The notes under the pieces are model-generated. The model made no database searches. It was given only the letters and a program-made list of their open reading frames with translations, and was not told the DNA's origin. From assembly GCF_000721075.1 (NCBI RefSeq), contig NZ_JOEQ01000006.1:182482-246481 (forward strand): a stretch of 64,000 nucleotides of DNA. The letters are read 5' to 3'. The position numbers and the translations under genes were made by a program. This stretch comes from Streptosporangium amethystogenes (lineage in GTDB: Bacteria; Actinomycetota; Actinomycetes; Streptosporangiales; Streptosporangiaceae). Each line of letters opens with the position of its first letter. Within the stretch, counting starts at the first letter, position 1. Below, piece by piece: positions 1 to 8,686 of the stretch.

Positions 1-141
1 TTCGGGACGGACATAACGAGCCGATGCTATCGGAGTGCGGGCCGGTGCTCCGGCCTTCGGGACGTCGCGGCGCTCCCTGCCGGAGGCGTGGATCCGCCCA
101 GGCCGCCGGCCGCGCGCTCGCGGCCTTCGCCGGAAACGGAG

Positions 142-176
142 CGGCCCCGTCCCTCCACGTGTGAGGAACGGGGCCG
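142..176 (-). terminator. Hairpin terminator after NlpC/P60 gene
   Basis: Arms CGGCCCCGT (142-150) and ACGGGGCCG (168-176) are exact inverted repeats, and the loop can partly pair as well. The hairpin lies just past the stop codon of the minus-strand hydrolase. There is no clear T-tract, which is common for actinobacterial terminators. I see no recognisable gene in 1-193. Confidence 0.55.
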
Positions 177-193
177 GCGCCCCTTGCTCAGGC

Positions 194-808
194 TCAGGTT
201 CCGGGCCGGACCGCTCCGGCGAAGGAGGACCTGTAGTACCCCTCCAGCCTCACGATCCGGACCGTCTTGCCGCTGCTCGGCGAGTGGACCATTCTGCCCT
301 TGCCGACGTACATGCCGACGTGGCCCTTTCCACTGAAGAACATCAGGTCACCGGGGCGCAGATGGCTCCACGAGACCTTCTTCCTGATCGCCCGGTACTG
401 GCTGTGCGTGATCCGTGGGATGGACACGCCCGCCTTGCGCCAGGCGTATTTGACGAGCCCCGAGCAGTCGAACGCGCCGGGACCGGAGGCACCCCACCGG
501 TACGGATCGCCGACCTGCTTCCTGGCCGCCGAGACGGCCTTGCGAGCCCGAACCTTCTGCAGGGCCGCCCTGCTCATCCTGGTCTTGACCTTGGTACTGG
601 CCTTGGCCTCGTTCGCAGCCCGATCGGTCTGCTCGGAGACTCCGGCCGCGGTGTTGACCAGGATCTCAGGGGTACTGTCCGTCGTCGCCCTGGCCGCCGT
701 CGACCCCAGGGTGACCGCTCCGGCTGAGGCGGTCAAGGTGAGGGCGATGCCACTGAGGGAAAGGTGGAAAAGGCGCGACAGACGGGTGTTACACGGGGTG
801 GTAGACAG
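194..808 (-). CDS. Secreted NlpC/P60 peptidoglycan hydrolase, CTG start
   Basis: Predicted secreted gamma-D-glutamyl/diaminopimelate-type endopeptidase of the NlpC/P60 family, about 204 aa. The catalytic Cys is in FDCSGLV (about residue 115), the His in GHVGMYVG (about 163), and a third polar residue in MVHSPS (about 175). No ATG, GTG or TTG gives a complete signal peptide: the first such start (TTG at 736) begins inside the hydrophobic core. An in-frame CTG at 808 lies 5 nt after AAGGAG (819-814). It adds a basic N-terminus and a hydrophobic stretch (RLSRLFHLSLSGIALTLTAS), making a normal signal peptide, so I chose CTG. A c-di-AMP riboswitch lies immediately upstream and probably controls the gene. 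NlpC/P60 genes are a known class of target for this riboswitch in actinobacteria. The family and catalytic residues are clear; the start is an inference. Confidence 0.85.
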   Translation of the reverse strand: MSTTPCNTRLSRLFHLSLSGIALTLTASAGAVTLGSTAARATTDSTPEILVNTAAGVSEQTDRAANEAKASTKVKTRMSRAALQKVRARKAVSAARKQVGDPYRWGASGPGAFDCSGLVKYAWRKAGVSIPRITHSQYRAIRKKVSWSHLRPGDLMFFSGKGHVGMYVGKGRMVHSPSSGKTVRIVRLEGYYRSSFAGAVRPGT

Positions 809-831
809 GATTTCTCCTTGGTGCTTCCACT

Positions 832-1024
832 GATGCCTACCGGGTTAGCTGACGGGTTCGGGCTGGGAAGATGCCCTACGGCGCAAATGCGCTGATTCAC
901 CCCTGGCCACGCTGTGTCGGGCCTTTTGGGTCCCCGGTTCCATGCCTCCTGGCTGCATAGATTCGGCGGGCCGCCACGATGAGGTCCGTCCCCGGCAGGG
1001 GAACGGCGGCCGGTTGGATTTCTA
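832..1024 (-). promoter_or_regulatory. ydaO/yuaA-type c-di-AMP riboswitch
   Basis: Read on the minus strand, this leader matches the actinobacterial ydaO-yuaA aptamer as I know it. It has ACCGGGGACCCA near 927, GGGGTGAATC near 900, a short GCGCATTTGCGC hairpin (879-890), and the 3' block CCGAACCCGTCAGCTAACCC followed by GGTAGGCATCA ending near 832. The SD and CTG start of the NlpC/P60 gene follow within about 25 nt, so ligand-dependent control of that gene is likely. The 5' boundary is approximate. Confidence 0.87.
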
Positions 1025-1321
1025 TAGGGACACCGGCCCGAAGACCGACATTCACCGCGACGGCATGGCTTGTACGTCGCGAGGCCAGAAGTTACCCCGA
1101 TCTCCAACTTTCGGCAAAGCATTCGCCAAGCAAGAAGATCAACAAGCCTTCGTGATCTTCCCGTTACCCCTGCTTAATGACCATTTATGCTATTGAGATA
1201 TGACTCTCGTCACACCCCTAAAATCACACCCGACAAATCGCGATTTCTGTAATGTTCATCACATTTGCCATCATTCGCGGTTGAAACCATGAGGACGCCC
1301 CCCTCCGCCACGGAGCGTGCG
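1025..1321. other. Intergenic leader/promoter region, no gene seen
   Basis: About 300 bp between the methyltransferase and the riboswitch. It is clearly more AT-rich than its surroundings (1140-1270), as expected for the promoter of the riboswitch transcript. I could not fix a -35/-10 pair with confidence and see no coding potential. Confidence 0.5.
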
Positions 1322-2020
1322 TCAGCGCCGGACGCACGTGTAGGCGCCGTAGATCGATTCCCTGAAGTCCACCTCGACGATCTCGAACCCGGCCGCGTCG
1401 AACATCGGTTCCAGAAGCCACCGGAAGGTGCTGTACTCGGTGCGCAGATGCTCGGCGTAGTCCTCGCGGGTGTAGCCCAGCGCGGGATCGCCGGCCGCGC
1501 CCTCGAACCAGCGGCCGAGCACGGCGCCGGCCTCGGCCGGCCGGAAATCGAAGATCAGGTCACGCAGGCGCAGGACGCCCCCGGGCCGTACGATCCGCGC
1601 GATGCGGTCGAGTGCGACCGCCTTCCAGAAGTCGGGGAGCTGATGAAGGGCGTGACGGGTGTAGACCGCGTCCGCGGGTGGCCCCGCGTGCTCGTAGGAG
1701 AGAAAGCCCGCCCGCACGCACTCGAGGTTGGCCAGGCCGTCCTCGGCGGCCCGGACGGTCAGGAAGTCGTGCATCGCCGGGGAGACGTCAACCGCCACCA
1801 CCCGCCGGAACCGCCGCGCCGCGGCCAGGGCGAACTGCCCCGTCCCCGCGCCGAACTCCACGACCGTCGCCGTCTCCCCCAGGCCGCGCCCGGCGAGCGC
1901 GGCGAGGTCCTCCCCCGGATCGGGCCTGCCCTGCTTGCGGTCGAACCCGGCGACGAACGCGGCGTCGAGGTGTTCGGGACCGGCATGGGCGAGTTCGTCG
2001 AGCATCCATGAAGTGATCAT
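1322..2020 (-). CDS. Class I SAM-dependent methyltransferase
   Basis: Predicted cytoplasmic Rossmann-fold methyltransferase of about 232 aa. Motif I is VVEFGAGTGQFAL, followed by an acidic strand end (VVAVDVSPAMHDF) and a post-III segment IVRPGGVLRLRDL. These define the Methyltransf_11/25 fold but not the substrate. The start ATG at 2020 (MITSWMLDEL) is preferred because the 12 codons upstream are Arg-rich and unlike the family. It is transcribed in the same direction as the flanking hydrolase genes, but 72 bp (from 2093) and about 500 bp gaps suggest no tight operon. The metabolic role is unknown. Confidence 0.8.
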   Translation of the reverse strand: MITSWMLDELAHAGPEHLDAAFVAGFDRKQGRPDPGEDLAALAGRGLGETATVVEFGAGTGQFALAAARRFRRVVAVDVSPAMHDFLTVRAAEDGLANLECVRAGFLSYEHAGPPADAVYTRHALHQLPDFWKAVALDRIARIVRPGGVLRLRDLIFDFRPAEAGAVLGRWFEGAAGDPALGYTREDYAEHLRTEYSTFRWLLEPMFDAAGFEIVEVDFRESIYGAYTCVRR

Positions 2021-2092
2021 GTTCCGATGCTGGCAGCGCCGCCGCGGGCGACGCACCCGGTTTTCCGGCCGTCGGGACCCGCGCGCCGCGCG

Positions 2093-3085
2093 TCAGGGGC
2101 GGACGGCTCCGACGAGGCGACGGCCGTAGGCCGAGAGCGGGACGACCTTGACCACGTCGCCGGTCTGCGGAGCGTGCACGATCTGGCCGTTGCCCGCGTA
2201 CATGCTGACGTGGCCCAGGCCCTCACTGAAGATGAGGTCGCCCGGCTGGAGGTCGTTCAGCGAGACCTTGCGGCTGGCGCCCCAGCTCCACTGCTCCCAG
2301 GTGGTACGGGGGAGGCTGACTCCCCCGCTGCGCCAGGAGGCCTGGATCAGGCCCGAGCAGTCCCAGCCGCCGGGCCCCGTGCCGCCGTACTGGTAGGGCT
2401 TGCCGACCTGCGCGAAGGCGAACTGCAGGGCGGCGCGGGCGTTGCCCGAGGCGGGGCCGGTGTACTGGATCCCGCCGCTCTCGGGGTTGCCCGCCTTGAA
2501 GACGTTGAGTTCGCGCAGGAGCTTCGTCTGAGCCCTGACCATCTTGTCGGCCTTGGCCTTCTCCTTGGCCAGCTCGTCGCGCGTCTCGTCGGCCTCGCTC
2601 AGCGCGCCCTTGGCCAGGTTCGTGTTGAGCCGCAGCGCCTTGGTGGCCTCGTCGAAGGCGCTCAGCGACTGGGCCCGGGAGGCCGACATCTGGTCGACCG
2701 AGGCCAGGCCGCTCAGCAGCGCGCCGGGGTCGGCCTGGTAGACCATGCCTTCCCAGCTGTTGACCGCGCCGAACTGGTAGGTGCTGACCGCCATCGCGAC
2801 GAGCTCCTTGCGCAGCCCGGCGACCTGCTCGCTCTGCCGGGCGAGCTCGCTGTTCAGCGTCACGTACTTCTTCTTGGCCCGCTTCCACTTCTCCGAGGCC
2901 TGGTTGTACTTCTCGACGATCTGGTCGGCCTGCTCGTTGAGCTTCTCCAGCTTCTTCTTGGCCTGGGCGAGCGTCGGCTTCGGCTCCGCGGAGGCCCCGC
3001 TCACCGGCGCCATCAGCAGCGCGAGGGCGAGCCCGGCCGCCACCGGTATCCGAATGAGTCCAACCGGCATACCCGCCACGGCCAC
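2093..3085 (-). CDS. Secreted coiled-coil NlpC/P60 endopeptidase
   Basis: About 330 aa: a signal peptide (residues 1 to about 33, cut near SGASA/EPKP), a long coiled coil (about 35-195, heptads such as KKLEKLNEQADQIVEKYNQ), and a C-terminal NlpC/P60 domain. The catalytic Cys is in GGWDCSGLIQ (about 243), with His in GLGHVSMYAG (about 292) and IVHAPQ (about 304). This is the RipA/Rv2190c-like architecture of actinobacterial cell-separation hydrolases, where the coiled coil restrains the enzyme. The GTG at 3085 is chosen because GGAGG lies 7 nt upstream; the longer reading frame has no SD. In mycobacteria a related hydrolase lies close to trpD and the qcr cluster, which fits this location. Confidence 0.88.
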   Translation of the reverse strand: MAVAGMPVGLIRIPVAAGLALALLMAPVSGASAEPKPTLAQAKKKLEKLNEQADQIVEKYNQASEKWKRAKKKYVTLNSELARQSEQVAGLRKELVAMAVSTYQFGAVNSWEGMVYQADPGALLSGLASVDQMSASRAQSLSAFDEATKALRLNTNLAKGALSEADETRDELAKEKAKADKMVRAQTKLLRELNVFKAGNPESGGIQYTGPASGNARAALQFAFAQVGKPYQYGGTGPGGWDCSGLIQASWRSGGVSLPRTTWEQWSWGASRKVSLNDLQPGDLIFSEGLGHVSMYAGNGQIVHAPQTGDVVKVVPLSAYGRRLVGAVRP

Positions 3086-3220
3086 GTCAACGCCTCCAGA
3101 CTGCACAGACCTGCGGCGAATAGTACAGAACAAGTAAGGTTTAGATCACCTTTTCACATGTTTCGCGCTATAGCCGCAGGTGGCAGTTCTGATACCCCGG
3201 GCGAGCACCGGGGTCGTCCT

Positions 3221-3850
3221 TCAGCAGTCGGCGACGCCGCAGATCTTGCCGGTCATCTTTCTGGCGTCGCGCAGCTGGGTGGCCCAGTCGCTCCGCGCGG
3301 GCTTGGAGTACTCCCCGGCCCAGAGATAGACCAGGACCGCGTTGCCCTTCCTGACCAGCACGCTCCGGTCACCGCCCACGCCCGCCTCCCCCCGGTAGTA
3401 GACCTGCCCGGAGATCTTCAGCGCCTCGTCTCCGAGCCCGGTCAGGCGCGCGGAGACGTAGCGGTAGGTGGAGCCTCCGCCGGTGTTGGAGCGGCAGGCG
3501 GTCAGGGCCGAGCGCACCTGGGCGACGGCTCCGGCGGCGGCCGCCTTCGAGCGGTACAGGATCACCTGCTCGACCTTCTGGAAGTCCGGGACGCTGGTGT
3601 AGGTCACCGTCCGCGCGGCCGTCCGGCCGGTTCTGGCCAGCGTGGCCCGGTCACACGGGTTGATCGCCAGCCGGACCTTGGCCGAGTTGCCGATCTTCCA
3701 GCTGCTCTCGGCGAGGGCGGGCTTCTTGGCCGCCTCCTTCTCATAGAGCAGGAAGCCCTTGGGAATGCCGGCCGCCGCGACCGCGGCGGGGGTGGCGACG
3801 GTCGCCCCGATGACCAGCACGGCGACGGCGAGCGTTATGATCTTCTTCAT
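3221..3850 (-). CDS. Secreted protein of unknown function
   Basis: 209 aa with a signal peptide (KKIITLAVAVLVIGATVATP, cleavage near residue 27). The mature part has Cys in INPCDRATLA, LTACRSN, KICG and a terminal ADC, suggesting two disulfides. The arrangement of an early NPC and a later ACRS with alternating beta strands is reminiscent of PknH-type extracellular sensor domains, but I cannot assign it. It lies between the coiled-coil hydrolase and the NYN gene, all on the minus strand, with gaps too large to be sure of co-transcription. The TGA stop follows the final Cys codon. Confidence 0.72.
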   Translation of the reverse strand: MKKIITLAVAVLVIGATVATPAAVAAAGIPKGFLLYEKEAAKKPALAESSWKIGNSAKVRLAINPCDRATLARTGRTAARTVTYTSVPDFQKVEQVILYRSKAAAAGAVAQVRSALTACRSNTGGGSTYRYVSARLTGLGDEALKISGQVYYRGEAGVGGDRSVLVRKGNAVLVYLWAGEYSKPARSDWATQLRDARKMTGKICGVADC

Positions 3851-3913
3851 CGAGTGCCCCTGGGGAGATCGAAATACCTTCCGGTAGTTCGATGCGCGAT
3901 CACCGGGAAAGGT

Positions 3914-5236
3914 TCACGCCCGCCCCAGACGTCTGAGCAGAAGCAGTGAGGGGACCGGCCGGGCGCCCATCCTGCGGACCGACTCGGCCACCTCCCGATC
4001 AGAGGAGACCACCGCGACCGCGCGTCCCGTGGGCTCGGCGCGGACCAGCTGGCGGATCAGGTCGTCGGCGATCTGCCCCGGCGCGCTGAACATCACGCGC
4101 ACCCCCCTGGGTGCCGACACCGGGACCGGTCCGTTCAACTCGGCGCCGTCGAAAACGCAGGTCAGCTCGGTGCGGGTCTGCGCGTAGAGCGCGCCAAGGC
4201 CGGTGAGGAGGCGATTGCGCTGGTCGGCGAGGGTGAAGGTGCCGTAACCGGTCTTGGTCACGTTGTAGCCGTCGACGATCAGGTGGATCTGCGGCAGCGC
4301 GAGCAACTGGTCGAGCAGGGCGGGGTCGTCGTCGGCGAGCGCCCGCGCGGGAACCGCCTGGACCCCCTGCCTGCCCGGCGCCACCGAGGCCACCGAGTCG
4401 GCGGGACGGTGGATGCCGGAGGGCAGGGCGAGCTCCCTGCGGAGCCCCGCGGCGGCGTCCTGCAGGGCGTCGAGCAGCATGCGGACCTTGGTGTCCTCCA
4501 CGCTGCGGCCCTCACGGGCCGCCCTGCGTGTCGACTCCAGCTGACGCTCGGTGTCGGCCAGCCGCTCACGCAGGCGGCGCAGCTCGCTCTCCACGCTGCT
4601 CCCCGCCGAGACCGCGGCGGTCTTCGCCTCCGCCGCCGCCTCCCAGGCGTCGGCGGCACGCGCCTCGGCCGCCCTGGCCCGCTCCCGGGCCTCGTGCAGC
4701 CTGCGGCGCAGGTCGGAGACCTCCGAGCGCGAGGCCTTGAGCTGCTCGCGCAGCCGTTCGGACTCCTCCTTGGCCGCGCTCTTCTGGCCGGCCAGCTGCT
4801 CACGCAGCCGGGAGAGCGTCTGCTCCTGCGCGGAGCCCTCGGCGGCGGCGGCCGACCGCTCCAGGTCCGCGCGGGCCGCCTCCACCATGTCCGCCCAGCC
4901 GGGCGGCCGGGTCAGGTAGGCGGCCGCGGCCACCATGACGGGCTCGGCGGCGGGCGGGACCGCGCCCTCGGCGAGACTCGCGACCAGTTCCGGCCAGCTC
5001 ACGGTCAGCGTCTCCGCGACCAGCTCGCGGAACTTCTTGTCGGTCTCCAGTTGCGCGGCGATGGGCGCGCCGCCCAGCCTGGCGCGCCTGCGAGGGTCGA
5101 ACTTGGCGATCCCCTTCAGCGGCGGCGGCACCGAGGCGGCGGGCATGGAGCCAAGGATCTGGGACGCCAGTTCCACGACGTGTAAGCGAACCTGCTCGGG
5201 TAACGGACGAGACAGGCCCTCTCCGGCTGAACTCAT
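3914..5236 (-). CDS. NYN (PIN-like, YacP-type) domain protein with coiled coil
   Basis: 440 aa. The N-terminal 120 residues form a helical domain with the conserved segment FDPRRRARLGGAPIA. A long charged coiled coil follows (about 125-265). A C-terminal NYN/YacP domain starts near residue 317 with IHLIVDGYNVTK; further acidic residues in TCVFDGAE and VVSSDREVAE complete the PIN-like metal site. NYN domains are predicted RNases; YacP (Rae1) in Bacillus cuts mRNA on ribosomes. The actinobacterial long form has no demonstrated role that I know of. A cytoplasmic RNA-processing role is an inference from the fold. Confidence 0.8.
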   Translation of the reverse strand: MSSAGEGLSRPLPEQVRLHVVELASQILGSMPAASVPPPLKGIAKFDPRRRARLGGAPIAAQLETDKKFRELVAETLTVSWPELVASLAEGAVPPAAEPVMVAAAAYLTRPPGWADMVEAARADLERSAAAAEGSAQEQTLSRLREQLAGQKSAAKEESERLREQLKASRSEVSDLRRRLHEARERARAAEARAADAWEAAAEAKTAAVSAGSSVESELRRLRERLADTERQLESTRRAAREGRSVEDTKVRMLLDALQDAAAGLRRELALPSGIHRPADSVASVAPGRQGVQAVPARALADDDPALLDQLLALPQIHLIVDGYNVTKTGYGTFTLADQRNRLLTGLGALYAQTRTELTCVFDGAELNGPVPVSAPRGVRVMFSAPGQIADDLIRQLVRAEPTGRAVAVVSSDREVAESVRRMGARPVPSLLLLRRLGRA

Positions 5237-5347
5237 CGCGGCCCCTACTCGGATCGGTATTCACGTCAAGGGTACGGCTACCGCACCCTGACCCCGACCT
5301 GACCGTAAGGCGGACGGCGGCCGGCCCGGCCGTGAACTCTTTATAGA

Positions 5348-5357
5348 CAAGCGCTTG
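5348..5357. promoter_or_regulatory. CAAGCGCTTG palindrome, possible TetR-type operator
   Basis: A perfect 10-bp palindrome about 58 bp before the phosphotransferase start, next to TTTATAGA (5340-5346), a possible promoter element. Similar palindromes precede acyl-CoA metabolism genes controlled by TetR-family repressors in actinobacteria. The regulator is not in this window, so the assignment is tentative. Confidence 0.35.
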
Positions 5358-5414
5358 CTCTTAGGTTACGACTGTGCGGATCACCTTGTGACGCACGCCA
5401 CCCGGGAGAGCGCG

Positions 5415-6533
5415 ATGGATCAGCAGCGCCGGCAAGCCGAGGATATGCGGACATCCACCCGCGACCTCGATGAGTTACACGAGCGGATGCGCTCGTGGCT
5501 CTCCGGCAGGGTGGGATCCCCCGTCACGCTCTCCCGGCTGTCGGCGCCCTCGGGCAACGGCATGTCCAGCGAGACCCTGCTCTTCGACGCCTCCTGGACG
5601 GCGGCGGAGGGCAGGCGGGAGGTCGGCTGCGTCGCCCGGATGGCCCCGGCGAGCGAGGCCGTGCCGGTCTTCCCGAGCTACGATCTCGGCAGGCAGTTCG
5701 AGGTCATGCGGATGGCCAGGGAGCGCGCGGGGGTGCTCGCGCCCCGGACCCTGTGGTACGAGCCCGACCCCGCACCGATGGGCACCCCGTTCTTCGTGAT
5801 GGAGCGGCTCACCGGCGACGTGCCGCCGGACGTCCTGCCCTACACCTTCGAGGGCTGGCTGCTGGACGCCTCCCCCGCCGACCGGATGCGGCTGCAACGA
5901 CAGAGCGTCGAGATCCTGGCCAGACTGCACGACGCCCCGTTCACCGTGGAGGAGTTGCGTCCGCTGGAGATCGCGGGGACGGGCGAGTCCGCGCTGCGCA
6001 GGCACGTCGACGACCAGCGGTCCTACTACGAGTGGGCACACGGTTCGATGCGCATCCCGCTGCTGGAGCGGGCGTTCGACTGGCTGTCCGAGCACTGGCC
6101 GAACGATCCGGGACCCGACGTGCTGAGCTGGGGCGACGCCCGCATCGGGAACGTGATGTACCGCGACTTCACCCCGGTGGCGGTGCTGGACTGGGAGATG
6201 GCCGCGATCGCCCCCCGCGAGCTGGACCTCGCCTGGATGATCTTCCTGCACCGGTTCTTTCAGGAGATCGCCGAGGTCATGGAGCTGCCCGGCCTACCCG
6301 ACTTCATGCGACGCGAGGACGTATGCGAGACGTATCACCAAATAACGGGATACAAGCCGCGCGACATGGAGTTCTACGAGATGTACGCCGCGCTCAGGCA
6401 CGGCGTCATCATGGCCCGCGTCTGGCACCGCCGCATCCACTTCGGCGAGCAGCCCATGCCGGACGACCCCGACGACCTGGTGCTGCACCGGGCCGCCCTC
6501 GAACGGATGCTGGACGGGAGCTACTGGGGCTGA
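5415..6533 (+). CDS. ACAD10/11-type phosphotransferase family protein
   Basis: 372 aa, APH/choline-kinase fold of the subgroup that forms the N-terminus of eukaryotic ACAD10/ACAD11. Visible motifs are the lid and hinge region TPFFVMERLTGDVPPD, the Brenner-like motif LSWGDARIGNVMY (canonical HGD has Trp-Gly-Asp here) and the metal-binding LDWEMAAIAPRELDLAW. In ACAD11 this domain phosphorylates 4-hydroxyacyl-CoA substrates, so a role in lipid or sterol acyl-CoA catabolism is plausible. ATG at 5415 has GGGA about 7 nt upstream and is preferred over an upstream TTG. It stands alone in its operon. Confidence 0.83.
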   Translation: MDQQRRQAEDMRTSTRDLDELHERMRSWLSGRVGSPVTLSRLSAPSGNGMSSETLLFDASWTAAEGRREVGCVARMAPASEAVPVFPSYDLGRQFEVMRMARERAGVLAPRTLWYEPDPAPMGTPFFVMERLTGDVPPDVLPYTFEGWLLDASPADRMRLQRQSVEILARLHDAPFTVEELRPLEIAGTGESALRRHVDDQRSYYEWAHGSMRIPLLERAFDWLSEHWPNDPGPDVLSWGDARIGNVMYRDFTPVAVLDWEMAAIAPRELDLAWMIFLHRFFQEIAEVMELPGLPDFMRREDVCETYHQITGYKPRDMEFYEMYAALRHGVIMARVWHRRIHFGEQPMPDDPDDLVLHRAALERMLDGSYWG

Positions 6534-6630
6534 CGCCTTTCCGACGCGCGGACCACGGGTGTGCGGGGCGCCCGGCGCCGAAAGAACCCGGTGCGGTGAA
6601 TGTCGGTCGGGACTTCTATGGTCGTGAATC

Positions 6631-8355
6631 GTGAACTACGCCGTGCAGGGAACACTCGACGAGCTGGGCACCCCGCTCAGCCAGATCACCTTCGTCGTGT
6701 TCGACCTGGAGACCACCGGCGTCTCGGCGGGCGAGCACGCGATCACCGAGATCGGCGCGGTCAAGGTCAGGGGCGGTGAGGTGCTCGGTGAGTTCGGCAC
6801 CCTGGTCGACCCCGGTTCGCCGATCCCGCCGTTCATCTCGGTGCTGACCGGCATCACCGACGGCATGGTCGTGGCGGCACCGCGGATCGAGTCGGTGCTG
6901 CCGTCCTTCCTGGAGTTCGCCGCCGGCTCCACCCTGGTCGCGCACAACGCCGGGTTCGACCTGGGGTTCATCAGGGCGGCCTGCGCGGCGCACGGGTATC
7001 CACCACCCGCCCACCAGGTGGTCGACACCGTCGACCTGGCCCGCAAGCTGCTGACCCGCGACGAGGCGCCCAACTGCAAGCTGTCCACGCTGGCCGCGAT
7101 CTTCAGCCACACCGAGCCCCGCCACCGGGCGCTCGCCGACGCGCGGGCCACGGTCGACGTGCTGCACGCCCTGCTGGAACGGGCGGGCTCCTTCGGGGTG
7201 CAGACGCTGGAGGAGCTCAAGGGCTTCGTCCGCGCGCCCACCCCCGAGCAGCGCCGCAAGCGCCACCTGGCCGACTCGGTGCCGACGGGGCCCGGCGTCT
7301 ACGTCTTCGAGGACTCCGGCGGCGACCCGCTCTACGTCGGTAAGAGCACCAACCTGCGCAACCGCGTGCGCGGATACTTCACCGCGAGCGAGACCCGGCC
7401 CCGCGTCCGCGAGATGATCGGCATCGCCGCGCGGGTCAGATCCATCGCCTGCGCGACCCCGCTGGAGGCAGAGGTCAGGGAACTCAGGCTGATCGGCTCG
7501 GCCAAGCCCCGCTACAACCGCAGGTCACGCCATCCGGAGAAGATGTTCTGGCTCAAGCTGACCGACGAGCTCTTCCCCCGCCTGTCGGTGGTCCGCGAGG
7601 TCAAGGACGACGGGGCGTCCTATCTGGGCCCGTTCACCAGCACCCGCGCCGCCGAGGACGCCCGCACCGCGCTGCACGAGACGATCCCGCTGCGGCAGTG
7701 CACCGAACGGATCACTCCGCGTACCAGGCGCTCCGCCTGCGCGCTCGCCGAGATCGGCAGGTGCGGCGCACCGTGCGAGGGGCGTGAGACCCCCGACGAG
7801 TACGCGGTGCACGTCGGGGCGGCGCGCCGGGCACTGGAGTTGGACGCGGCCGGGGTCTTCTCCGCCATGGAGGCCAGGATGGAGCGCCTGGCCCTCGACC
7901 AGCGCTACGAGGAGGCCGCGGCCGACCGCGACCGGCTCGCCTCCTACGTCCGCACCTCGGCCCGCATGCAACGGCTGCGGTCGCTGACCACCATCTCCCA
8001 GATGGTCGCGGCCGCCCCCGTGGCGGACGGCCGTTGGGAGATCCACGTCATCCGGTACGGACGGCTCGCCTCGGCCGGGGTGATGCCGAGGGGCGCCCAC
8101 CCCACCCCGTTCGTCGAGGCGCTGACGGCCACCGCCGAGACGGTGCCGCCCGGCCCCGGGCCGGTCCACGCCGCCAGCGCCGAGGAGACCGAGTGTGTAC
8201 TGCGCTGGCTGGAGTCCCCGGGGGTGCGACTGGTGCAGGTGGAAGGCACCTGGAGCCTGCCCGTCTCGGGTGCCGCCCGGCTCAAGGCCCGCATCGACCG
8301 CGCCTACCAGCCAGCCGAGCCGCGCCGGGCGCGCGAGGGCCGTCCACTGCGCTGA
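6631..8355 (+). CDS. DEDDh exonuclease fused to GIY-YIG/UvrC-like nuclease
   Basis: 574 aa. Residues about 15-190 are a DnaQ-like 3'-5' exonuclease: FDLETTG (Asp and Glu), HNAGFDLGF and the DEDDh signature HRALADARATVD. From about 215 a GIY-YIG nuclease follows (GVYVFEDSGGDPLYVGKSTNLRNRVRGYF region), then a UvrC-like middle part (FPRLSVVREVKDDG, YLGPFTS) with four Cys (CTER, CALAEIGRCGAPC). This architecture is widespread in actinobacteria and recalls the E. coli Cho nuclease; a role in nucleotide excision repair is inferred. GTG at 6631 is the only start that keeps the whole exonuclease domain without a long tail. Confidence 0.87.
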   Translation: MNYAVQGTLDELGTPLSQITFVVFDLETTGVSAGEHAITEIGAVKVRGGEVLGEFGTLVDPGSPIPPFISVLTGITDGMVVAAPRIESVLPSFLEFAAGSTLVAHNAGFDLGFIRAACAAHGYPPPAHQVVDTVDLARKLLTRDEAPNCKLSTLAAIFSHTEPRHRALADARATVDVLHALLERAGSFGVQTLEELKGFVRAPTPEQRRKRHLADSVPTGPGVYVFEDSGGDPLYVGKSTNLRNRVRGYFTASETRPRVREMIGIAARVRSIACATPLEAEVRELRLIGSAKPRYNRRSRHPEKMFWLKLTDELFPRLSVVREVKDDGASYLGPFTSTRAAEDARTALHETIPLRQCTERITPRTRRSACALAEIGRCGAPCEGRETPDEYAVHVGAARRALELDAAGVFSAMEARMERLALDQRYEEAAADRDRLASYVRTSARMQRLRSLTTISQMVAAAPVADGRWEIHVIRYGRLASAGVMPRGAHPTPFVEALTATAETVPPGPGPVHAASAEETECVLRWLESPGVRLVQVEGTWSLPVSGAARLKARIDRAYQPAEPRRAREGRPLR

Positions 8356-8398
8356 TAGCGTCAAAGACGGCAGGCAACACTCAACGAGGAGGAAGCTC

Positions 8399-8686
8399 GT
8401 GGTCACCGCGATCGTTCACATCAACGCCGAGGTGGACCGGATCCCCGAGGTCGCCCAGACGATCGCCGAGATCGACGGGGTGAGCGAGGTCTACTCCATA
8501 ACCGGGGAGTACGACCTGATGGCCATGGTCCGCGTCACCGCCTACGAGGAGATCGCCGAGGTCATCCCCGGGCGGATCAACAAGGTCGCGGGAGTACTGC
8601 ACACCGAGACCAACATCGCCTTCCGCGCCTACTCCCGGCACGATCTGGACGCCGCCTTCTCGATCGGCCTCGGCGAGTCCGACTGA
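8399..8686 (+). CDS. Stand-alone Lrp/AsnC ligand-binding (RAM) domain protein
   Basis: 95 aa consisting only of the effector-binding alpha/beta sandwich of Lrp/AsnC regulators, with no helix-turn-helix. The pattern VTAIVHINAE - VYSITGEYDLMAMVRV - HTETNIAFRAY is typical. Such SraA-like proteins oligomerise and bind amino acids or modulate partners; the ligand is not predictable here. GTG at 8399 has a strong SD (GAGGAGG, 8386-8392). The C-terminal coding end overlaps the end of the convergent histidine kinase gene by 58 bp. Confidence 0.85.
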   Translation: MVTAIVHINAEVDRIPEVAQTIAEIDGVSEVYSITGEYDLMAMVRVTAYEEIAEVIPGRINKVAGVLHTETNIAFRAYSRHDLDAAFSIGLGESD

